This document shows positions 1 through 5,242 of a stretch of DNA of 5,848 nt, piece by piece. The DNA is from an uncultured Arenimonas sp. Lineage in GTDB: Bacteria > Pseudomonadota > Gammaproteobacteria > Xanthomonadales > Xanthomonadaceae. Position numbers and translations under genes: made by a program. The notes beneath the pieces are model-generated. The model did not search any database. It saw only the letters and a program-made list of their open reading frames with translations, and was not told where the DNA came from. Positions within the stretch are counted from its first letter, which is position 1. The number at the start of each line of letters is the position of its first letter. The stretch lies in NCBI GenBank assembly GCA_946480565.1, contig CAMLKR010000147.1:1-5848 (forward strand), in the 5' to 3' direction.

Positions 1-77
1 GCTACCCGCGCCATCCCTGGCCCGACGACCCCTGGACCGCCACCGCCACCCACCGCGCCAAGCCGCGCGGGACCTGA
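1..77 (+). CDS. hrpB: ATP-dependent helicase HrpB, C-terminal end (partial)
   Basis: Only the last 24 codons are present, with the first full codon at base 3 and the stop TGA at 75-77. The visible peptide begins YPRHPWPDDP and continues with a Thr/Ala stretch and a basic HRAKPRGT end. This matches the conserved C-terminal tail of HrpB DEAH-box helicases (E. coli HrpB ends with a YPKH.WPDDP...PTRR-type tail, from memory). HrpB is a cytoplasmic ATP-dependent RNA helicase, unrelated to the type III secretion regulator of the same name. In Xanthomonas citri it has been linked to motility and biofilm formation. None of the catalytic motifs lies in this window, so the call depends on the tail alone. 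The gene reads in the same direction as the sigma factor 69 bases downstream. Confidence 0.8.
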   Translation, partial: YPRHPWPDDPWTATATHRAKPRGT

Positions 78-100
78 GGCCGCCGTCGTTCCCCCTTGCG

Positions 101-136
101 CCCGGCCTTGGCATCATGGGCCGGGGAACGCCCCGG
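101..136 (+). promoter_or_regulatory. Two overlapping, mutually exclusive hairpins upstream of the sigma factor gene
   Basis: Hairpin A pairs CCCGGCC (101-107) with GGCCGGG (119-125) across an 11-base loop. Hairpin B pairs CCGGGG (121-126) with CCCCGG (131-136) across the loop AACG. They share bases 121-125, so they cannot form together. The 3' arm of hairpin B takes up the first two bases of the ribosome binding site GGAGGG (135-140). The pairings are seen directly. A role in controlling translation is inferred, and chance hairpins are common at this GC content. Hairpin A could also mark the end of hrpB transcription, but it has no T-tract. Confidence 0.35.
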
Positions 137-140
137 AGGG
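135..140 (+). promoter_or_regulatory. Ribosome binding site GGAGGG deciding the sigma factor start
   Basis: GGAGGG sits six bases before the ATG at 147. It abuts the ATG at 141 directly, which is too close for use, and it lies downstream of the possible TTG start at 96. It therefore supports 147 as the start codon. Confidence 0.7.
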
Positions 141-146
141 ATGGGC

Positions 147-695
147 ATGTCGGAGGTGACGGTCTTGCTGCGTGAATGGCGGGGCGGCGACGCCCGCGCC
201 ATGGACCAGCTGCTGCCGCTGGTCTACGACACGCTCCGGCACATGGCCTCGGCGCGCATGCGCCAGGCGGCGCCTTCGGCGACGCTGCAGCCGACCGCCG
301 TGGTGAACGAGGCGCTGCTGCGCATGCTGGGCCGCGACGCCGACTGGAACGACCGCGCGCATTTCCTCGCGATCGCGGCGCTGAAGATGCGCGCCGTGCT
401 GGTGGACCACGCCCGCGCCCGCGCCGCCGAGAAGCGCGGCGGTGCCCCCACCTTCGTCACGCTGTCGCAGGCCGACGCGCAGGCCGGAAGCCCCGCCGGC
501 ATCGAGGTGCTGGGCCTGCACCAGGCGCTGGAACAGCTGGCCGCCGCCGAACCGCGTGCCGCACGCGCGCTGGAGATGGCCTGCTTCGGCGGCATGGAGC
601 GCGACGAGATCGCCGCCGTGCTCGGCGTGTCGGTGCCCACCGTGGACCGCGACCTTCGTTTCGCCCGGGCATGGCTCAACAAGGCGCTGGCGTGA
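147..695 (+). CDS. ECF-subfamily RNA polymerase sigma factor (kinase-linked type)
   Basis: This 182-residue cytoplasmic protein would direct RNA polymerase to a dedicated promoter set. Sigma region 2 covers roughly residues 4-95, with the family signatures TLQPTAVVNEALLRML (46-61), NDRAHFLAIAA (68-78) and RAVLVDHARARAAEKRGG (82-99). Sigma region 4 covers about 123-182, with a helix-turn-helix (MERDEIAAVLGVSVPTVDRDLRF split over 150-172). The size and motifs fit the Sigma70_ECF family (TIGR02999-like). The start at 147 is chosen for its ribosome binding site; an upstream TTG at 96 and an ATG at 141 are less likely. The segment PTAVVNEA stands where most ECF factors carry acidic DAED-type residues, and T50 lies inside it. 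The stop codon overlaps the GTG start of the kinase gene, so the two are translationally coupled. No anti-sigma gene is present. Confidence in the family is high; the regulon is unknown. Confidence 0.93.
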   Translation: MSEVTVLLREWRGGDARAMDQLLPLVYDTLRHMASARMRQAAPSATLQPTAVVNEALLRMLGRDADWNDRAHFLAIAALKMRAVLVDHARARAAEKRGGAPTFVTLSQADAQAGSPAGIEVLGLHQALEQLAAAEPRAARALEMACFGGMERDEIAAVLGVSVPTVDRDLRFARAWLNKALA

Positions 696-3304
696 ATTCC
701 CTGCAGGCGGTGCGCCGCCTGTTCGAAGCGGTCTGCGACCTGCCGGCCGAGCAGCAGGCCCCGGCCCTGCACGGGCTCACCGACGACCCGGCGCTGCGGC
801 GCGAGGTGGAGGCCCTGCTCGCGGCCCAGACCGAAGCCCTGGGCCGCGCGCTGCGCCCGCTGGGTGAACTGATGGCCAGCCTGCCCGAGACCGAGCTGGC
901 CGAAGGCGAGTCGCTGGGCCAGTGGCGCCTGGTCGAACGCCTGGCCAGCGGCGGCATGGGCACGGTGTTCGTGGCCGAACGCGCCGACGGCCTGTACCGC
1001 CAGCGCGTGGCGGTGAAGCTGCTGCGGGGCCGCCCCGATCCCGCCGTGGCCGAACGGCTGGCCGCCGAACGCCAGATCCTGGCCAGCCTGCAGCATCCCG
1101 GCATCGCCCGGCTCTACGATGGCGGCACGACGCCGGCGGGCCAGCCCTACCTGGTGATGGAATTCGTCGCCGGCCTGCCGCTCGACCGCTACCTCGCCCG
1201 GCACCGCCCCGGACTGGAAGAGCGCCTCGTGCTGTTCCTGCGCATCTGCCGCGCGGTCGCCCACGCCCATCGCCAGCTGGTGGTGCACTGCGACCTCAAG
1301 CCCGGCAACGTGCTGGTGCGCGAGGGCGGGCACCCGTCGCTGCTGGACTTCGGCATCGCCCGCGCCATCGCCGCGGAGGGCGACGATGGCCTGCGCTACT
1401 GCACGCCGGCCTATGCCGCGCCCGAGCAGCTGCGCGGCGAACGCGTGGGCGTGGCCGCCGACGTGTTCGGCCTGGGCATGATGCTGGGCGAACTGTTGAC
1501 CGACGCACCGCCGGGCCGCGGCCCGGACGACGTGGACCGGCCACCGCCGCCGCCCTCGCAGCGCGCCGGCGCGCTGCCCTGGGCCCGTCGCCTGCATGGC
1601 GACCTCGACGCCATCACGATGCGCGCCACGGCGCTCGACCCGGCCGCGCGCTACCCCGGCGTCGACGCCCTGGTGGACGACCTGGAGCGCTGGCAGCGCC
1701 GCGAACCGGTGGCTGCGCGTGGCGGCGGCGCTGCCTACCGCGCGCGACGCTGGATGCAGCGGCACTGGCGGGGCGGCACGGTCGCGGCGGCGATGGCGAT
1801 CGCGGCCCTGGTGTTCACCTGGCGCCTGGCCGAGGAACGCGATCGCGCCGAACGGGCCGCCGCCACCGCGCGCCAGGTCAGCGAGCTGCTGGTGGGCGCC
1901 TTCGACGCCGCGGATCCGCGCCGCACCGCCGGCAGCCACGAGATGTCGGCGCGCGAAGTACTCGACGCCAGCGCGCGACGCATCGACGACGAACTGTCCG
2001 CCAGCCCCGATATCGCCGCCGAACTGCGCCTGGTGCTCGGCCGCGCCTATCGCAGCCTGGGCCAGCCCCGTCAGGCCGAGGCGCTGCTGCGCGCGGCCGC
2101 CGCCGGCTTTTCGTCGGAGGGCCTGGACCAGCCGGCGCAGGCCGCCTCGGCCTGGAGCCAGCTCGCCACCCTGCTGGCCAACGACCGTCGCGGCGACGAA
2201 GCGGTGGCCGCCGCGCGCGAGGCCCAGCGCCTGCGCGGTCCGCGGCCGACGCCGGCCGAACAGGCAGACACGCTCAATTCCCTGGGCATCGCCCTGACGG
2301 CGAAGGGCGACCTGCCTGCCGCCATGGTCGCGTTGCGGGACGCATTAACCCTGCGTCGCGCCGAGGGTGCCGCGGGCGCGGCAGCCGTGGTGGCCACGCT
2401 CAACAACCTGGGCCGAGCGCAGCGCCTGCATGGCGACGCGGCGGCGTCGGAAGCCAGCCATCGCGAGGCCCTGTCGTTGGCGCAGTCGCTGGGACCGGTG
2501 GGGCAACCGATGGCCCAGCTTTCGCTCGACGGCATCGCACGTGCGCTGCTGATGGCCGGCCGCCGGGACGAGGCCTGGCCGGTGTTCGAACGCAGCCTCG
2601 CGCTCGCCGCCGGACTCTATGGCCCGCAGAGCAACGCGGTGGCGGGCGCCCACAACGAACTGGCCAACCTGCTGCACGACCTGGGCCGCTGGGACGACGC
2701 CGAGCGCCACTACCGCGCCTCGCTCGACATCGAGGCGGCCGTGTCGGGACAGGACAGCCCGCGCTACGCGGTGGTACTGAACAACCTCGGCGCGCTGGCC
2801 GAAGACCGCGGCGACCCCGCCGCGGCCGAGGCCTATTTCCGGCAGTCGCTGGCGATCCGCGAAGCGGCGCTGCCGGCGGGCGACACCTCGGTGCTGCGCG
2901 GCCAGCTGAACCTGGCGCGCCTGCTGCTGCGCACGGGCCGCCTGGACGCCGCCGGCGCGCTGCTGGACGCGCTGCAGTCCAGCGGCCTGGCCACGGGCCA
3001 CGAGGCCTTGCGCACCCGGCTGCTGATCGCCGAGCTGCGCCTGCGCCGCGGCGCACCCGACCAGGCCGAGGCGCTGCTGGCCGACCTCGCGCTCGACGAC
3101 TCGCCGGGCCATCGGCCGCTGCAGATCACCCGCGAACTGCTGCTGGCGGACATCGCGGCCCGGCGCGGCGACGCCGCCGCCGCCCGCGCCAGCCGCGAAC
3201 GCGCGCTGGCCGCCCAGACCGCCCTAACCGGCGCCGACAGCCCCGCGGCCCGCCGCATCCAGGCCCTGCTGGCTCCCGCCGCGGAGCCGCCGCCGGCCCC
3301 GTGA
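692..3304 (+). CDS. Membrane-anchored serine/threonine protein kinase with C-terminal TPR domain
   Basis: This protein has 870 residues from the GTG at 692, which overlaps the sigma factor stop by 4 bases and follows AAGG at 681-684. An in-frame ATG at 671 is possible but has a poorer ribosome site. A helical N-terminal segment (1-75) precedes the kinase domain (about 78-335). Its glycine loop is LASGGMGTVF (84-93), the ATP lysine K109 in VAVKLL, the helix-C glutamate probably E126, the catalytic loop HCDLKPGN (199-206), DFG at 219-221 and APE at 243-245, with T238 in the activation loop. All catalytic residues are present, but the usual HRD arginine is Cys200. A hydrophobic segment at 361-377 (GGTVAAAMAIAALVFTW) is the single membrane span. 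Residues 442-840 carry about ten TPR-like units spaced near 42 residues, for example at 567, 651 and 693 (NNLG...GD..AAE..R.AL pattern). The expected topology is kinase inside and TPR domain in the periplasm. The likely substrate is the adjacent sigma factor (inference). Leu552 uses TTA, a codon out of keeping with this GC-rich gene. Confidence 0.93.
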   Translation: MNSLQAVRRLFEAVCDLPAEQQAPALHGLTDDPALRREVEALLAAQTEALGRALRPLGELMASLPETELAEGESLGQWRLVERLASGGMGTVFVAERADGLYRQRVAVKLLRGRPDPAVAERLAAERQILASLQHPGIARLYDGGTTPAGQPYLVMEFVAGLPLDRYLARHRPGLEERLVLFLRICRAVAHAHRQLVVHCDLKPGNVLVREGGHPSLLDFGIARAIAAEGDDGLRYCTPAYAAPEQLRGERVGVAADVFGLGMMLGELLTDAPPGRGPDDVDRPPPPPSQRAGALPWARRLHGDLDAITMRATALDPAARYPGVDALVDDLERWQRREPVAARGGGAAYRARRWMQRHWRGGTVAAAMAIAALVFTWRLAEERDRAERAAATARQVSELLVGAFDAADPRRTAGSHEMSAREVLDASARRIDDELSASPDIAAELRLVLGRAYRSLGQPRQAEALLRAAAAGFSSEGLDQPAQAASAWSQLATLLANDRRGDEAVAAAREAQRLRGPRPTPAEQADTLNSLGIALTAKGDLPAAMVALRDALTLRRAEGAAGAAAVVATLNNLGRAQRLHGDAAASEASHREALSLAQSLGPVGQPMAQLSLDGIARALLMAGRRDEAWPVFERSLALAAGLYGPQSNAVAGAHNELANLLHDLGRWDDAERHYRASLDIEAAVSGQDSPRYAVVLNNLGALAEDRGDPAAAEAYFRQSLAIREAALPAGDTSVLRGQLNLARLLLRTGRLDAAGALLDALQSSGLATGHEALRTRLLIAELRLRRGAPDQAEALLADLALDDSPGHRPLQITRELLLADIAARRGDAAAARASRERALAAQTALTGADSPAARRIQALLAPAAEPPPAP

Positions 3305-3339
3305 TAGGCGGCGCCCCCTTTCCCCGGTTGTCTCCGTGA

Positions 3340-3357
3340 GTGCCCGGTGGCGGGCAC
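3340..3357 (+). promoter_or_regulatory. Perfect 7-bp hairpin just before the adhesin ribosome binding site
   Basis: GTGCCCG (3340-3346) pairs with CGGGCAC (3351-3357) around the loop GTGG. It ends three bases before AGGAG (3361-3365). No T-tract follows, so a classical terminator is unlikely. It could protect the 5' end of a processed adhesin message, act as an attenuator, or be a chance structure. The 68-base gap (3305-3372) shows no clear promoter. Confidence 0.4.
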
Positions 3358-3360
3358 CGC

Positions 3361-3365
3361 AGGAG
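3361..3365 (+). promoter_or_regulatory. Ribosome binding site AGGAG of the adhesin gene
   Basis: AGGAG lies seven bases before the ATG at 3373. It supports that start over the in-frame GTG at 3340, which is inside the hairpin and would put 11 extra residues before the signal peptide. Confidence 0.8.
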
Positions 3366-3372
3366 CCCAGCC

Positions 3373-5088
3373 ATGCATCCGAACACAATCCCCGCCCGCA
3401 GCCTGTCCCTGGCCTGCCTGGCCGCGTTCTGCCTGCCGACCGGCATGGCGTGGGCGCAGGTGTCCTGCGTCGGCGGGGCGAACCAGACGACCGAGGCCTA
3501 CAACACCGTCGCCTGCGGCAACTTCGCGCTGGCCAGCCTGCCCGGCGCCATCGCGCTGGGGGCGTTCGCCGAGGCGCGCGGCCTGCGTGCGATCGCCGTC
3601 GGCTACACCGCGGATGCCACCGGTGAAAGTTCGATCGCCCTCGGGGCCACCTCCCAGGCGTCCGGTTACGGCGCCATCGCCATCGGCGACGACAGCTACT
3701 CGATCGCCGACGGCAGCATCGCGATAGGCCATTACAGCGAGGCCAAGGGCTCGTTCTCGGTCGCGCTCGGCCGCGATGCCTGGGCCCACGGTCAGAACAG
3801 CCTTGCTCTGGGGGCGGGGACCACCGTCGTCGCGGCCAATGCGGTCGCCATCGGCTGGCGCTCGAACGCCGATCGGGCCTGGACCGTGTCCTTCGGGTCC
3901 TCCGGCAACGAGCGCCAGCTGGTCCACGTCGCGGCCGGCACCGTGGGCACCGACGCCGTGAACCTCAACCAGCTCAACGTCGTCGCGGCCGTGGCCAGCA
4001 GCGCCCAGACCGCGGCCAGCGCCGCGCAGTCGCTGGTGGGCGGGGCCCATGCGGCCGCCGTCGCTGCCCAGGGCTCGGCCGACCAGGCGCTGGCCACGGC
4101 GCAGTCGGCTGTCACCGCCGCCACGGGCGCGCAATCCGTGGCCCAGACCGCCGCTGCGGCCGCCACCGGCGCGGAGTCCGCCGCGCAGGCGGCGAACGCG
4201 ACCGCCACCGGGGCGCAGGCGCTTGCGGCCAACGCGCTTTCCGCCGCGGGCACCGCCCAGGCCACGGCCGACACCGCGCTGTCGGCGGCCGCGTCGGCGC
4301 AGTCCACCGCCGACGCGGCCCTGGCCGCCGCGACCGGCAACGGTGCCGCGGCCGCCAACGCGCAGTCGACGGCGGATACGGCGCTCGCGGCCGCAGGCAC
4401 GGCCCAGGCCACGGCGGATACGGCGCTGGCCGCGGCCGGGACCGCGCAGTCCACCGCCAACTCGGCGCTCACGGCGGCCGGCACCGCGCAGTCGACCGCC
4501 GATACCGCGCTGGGTGCGGCCAATGCCGCCCAGGCGACGGCCGATACCGCGCTGGCCGCCGTGGGCAATGTGGTAGGCGTGGCCCACGACTACACCGACC
4601 AGCAGGTGGCGGCCGGCGTCGCCCAGGCCAACGGCCATGCCGACACCCAGGTCGCGGCCGGGATCGCCCAGGCCAATGCCTATGCCGACGGCCGCGCGGC
4701 CGCCGCGCTCAGCGCCGCCCAGGCCCATTCGGACGCCGGCGACGCCGCAACGCTCGCCCGGGCCAATGGCTACACCGACCAGCGGCTCGCTGCGATGACT
4801 CAAGCCTTCGACCAGCTGCAGATGGACGTCTGGGACCGTTTCGACCGGACCGACCGGCGCATCTCCCGCAGCGGCGCCATGAACACCGCGATGGCGCAGA
4901 TGAGCGCGGCCGCGGCGGCGATCGAACGCAGCAACCGCATCGCCGTCGGCGTGGGTTACCAGGGCGGCTATCAGGCGGTCGCGGTCGGCTTCCAGCGCGC
5001 GGTGCGCGACAACGTGACGCTGACCTTCGGTGCCTCGATCAGCGGCAAGGAGCGCAGCGTCGGCGGCGGCCTGGGCGTGGGCTGGTGA
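3373..5088 (+). CDS. YadA-like trimeric autotransporter adhesin
   Basis: This 571-residue surface protein (type Vc secretion) is predicted to form a trimeric fibre that binds surfaces or host material. A Sec signal peptide (1-28) has hydrophobic core LSLACLAAFCLPTG and probable cleavage after AWA, before Q29. The head (45-175) is a YadA-type left-handed beta-roll made of AIALG-like motifs at 59, 73, 87, 101, 115, 129, 143, 157 and 171, each exactly 14 residues apart, with a weaker one (TVACG) at 45. The neck is about 183-204 (LVHVAAGTVGTDAVNLNQLN). The stalk runs about 205-497, first as Ala/Thr/Gln 14- or 21-residue repeats, then as 15-residue-like YTDQ repeats from 404. The C-terminal anchor (about 498-571) begins RISRSGAMNTAMAQM and ends in alternating beta-strands closing with GLGVGW, so the last residue is aromatic as needed for outer-membrane insertion. 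The mature N-terminus carries two cysteines (C32, C48). The ligand cannot be told from sequence. It follows the kinase gene by 68 bases on the same strand. Confidence 0.95.
   Translation: MHPNTIPARSLSLACLAAFCLPTGMAWAQVSCVGGANQTTEAYNTVACGNFALASLPGAIALGAFAEARGLRAIAVGYTADATGESSIALGATSQASGYGAIAIGDDSYSIADGSIAIGHYSEAKGSFSVALGRDAWAHGQNSLALGAGTTVVAANAVAIGWRSNADRAWTVSFGSSGNERQLVHVAAGTVGTDAVNLNQLNVVAAVASSAQTAASAAQSLVGGAHAAAVAAQGSADQALATAQSAVTAATGAQSVAQTAAAAATGAESAAQAANATATGAQALAANALSAAGTAQATADTALSAAASAQSTADAALAAATGNGAAAANAQSTADTALAAAGTAQATADTALAAAGTAQSTANSALTAAGTAQSTADTALGAANAAQATADTALAAVGNVVGVAHDYTDQQVAAGVAQANGHADTQVAAGIAQANAYADGRAAAALSAAQAHSDAGDAATLARANGYTDQRLAAMTQAFDQLQMDVWDRFDRTDRRISRSGAMNTAMAQMSAAAAAIERSNRIAVGVGYQGGYQAVAVGFQRAVRDNVTLTFGASISGKERSVGGGLGVGW
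3505..3897 (+). repeat. Head beta-roll repeats of the adhesin (42-base period)
   Basis: The coding sequence for residues 45-175 holds ten tandem units whose xxALG-like core recurs every 14 residues without a single insertion or deletion. The DNA copies are strongly diverged, so this is an old protein-level repeat rather than a recent tandem duplication. Confidence 0.9.
4003..4569 (+). repeat. Stalk repeats of the adhesin, 14- and 21-residue units (42/63 bases)
   Basis: Units starting with AQ or AE fall at residues 211, 232, 253, 267, 281, 295, 309, 330, 344, 358, 372 and 386. The steps are 14 or 21 residues, always a multiple of seven. The clearest copies are AQSTADTALAAAGT-like units encoded at 4360-4569, five 42-base units that are close at the DNA level and could recombine to change stalk length. 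The heptad-compatible spacing fits a left-handed trimeric coiled coil. Confidence 0.88.
4582..4803 (+). repeat. Lower stalk repeats of the adhesin, mostly 15-residue units
   Basis: Units begin at residues 404 (AHDYTDQQVAAGVAQ), 419 (ANGHADTQVAAGIAQ), 434 (ANAYADGRAAAALSAAQ), 451 (AHSDAGDAATLAR) and 464 (ANGYTDQRLAAMTQ). Lengths are 15, 15, 17, 13 and about 14. The first two are close copies. The YTDQ-type motif is usual in stalks of trimeric autotransporters near the anchor. Confidence 0.8.
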
Positions 5089-5109
5089 TCCGCCGGGCGG
5101 TCCCGGTCA

Positions 5110-5127
5110 GCGCCGTCGCCACGGCGC
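5110..5127 (+). terminator. Candidate stem-loop downstream of the adhesin
   Basis: GCGCCGT (5110-5116) pairs perfectly with ACGGCGC (5121-5127) around the loop CGCC, 22 bases after the adhesin stop. No T-tract follows, so it may be a weak terminator or a 3'-end-protecting structure. Confidence 0.35.
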
Positions 5128-5165
5128 AGGACCCTGCGGGCCTAAAGGCCGCGGCGGTCGCCGCG

Positions 5166-5192
5166 TTCCGTTCATGGTTTTGGGTTTAGTCT
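5166..5192 (+). promoter_or_regulatory. Possible promoter region for the histone-like gene
   Basis: Bases 5166-5192 form the most AT-rich stretch of the 154-base gap. A weak pair of elements can be drawn as TTCCGT (5166-5171) and TAGTCT (5187-5192) with a 15-base spacer. The matches to sigma-70 consensus are poor, so the support is mainly base composition and position ahead of a separate gene. A small imperfect hairpin (5192-5208, with one G-T pair) follows. Confidence 0.2.
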
Positions 5193-5231
5193 TGGGCGGC
5201 AAGCCCGAAACACGATCCAGTCCCCCTCAAC

Positions 5232-5235
5232 GGAG
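5232..5235 (+). promoter_or_regulatory. Ribosome binding site GGAG of the histone-like gene
   Basis: GGAG lies seven bases before the ATG at 5243. It excludes the longer reading frame open from 5030, which would run through the end of the adhesin gene. Confidence 0.75.
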
Positions 5236-5242
5236 ATCCGCC

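Noticed and set aside
176..691. Extension of the kinase frame upstream through the sigma factor gene
   Set aside because: The extra 172 residues are Arg/Ala/Gly-rich shadow sequence of the sigma factor, and the GTG at 692 gives the usual 4-base overlap.
224..1939. Long open frame on the minus strand (571 codons) opposite the sigma factor and kinase
   Set aside because: The translation is low-complexity Ala/Arg/His/Gln with no recognisable motif and no ribosome site, opposite conserved coding sequence.
2345..2347. Single TTA leucine codon in the kinase gene as a bldA-like regulatory signal
   Set aside because: TTA control is known from Streptomyces. One rare codon in a proteobacterial gene is more likely chance.
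922..3339. Plus-strand open frame of 805 codons overlapping the kinase in another frame
   Set aside because: It is Arg/Pro/Ala-rich without motifs, while the kinase frame carries all catalytic motifs and the TPR pattern.
2833..4803. Long open frame on the minus strand (656 codons) across the kinase end and most of the adhesin
   Set aside because: It lies opposite two well-supported genes, has an Arg/Gly-rich translation with no domain, and is the expected mirror of GC-rich codon use.
5030..5242. N-terminal extension of the histone-like protein into the adhesin end
   Set aside because: GGAG at 5232-5235 and the ATG at 5243 give a clean start, and the extension only re-reads adhesin coding sequence and the gap in another frame.
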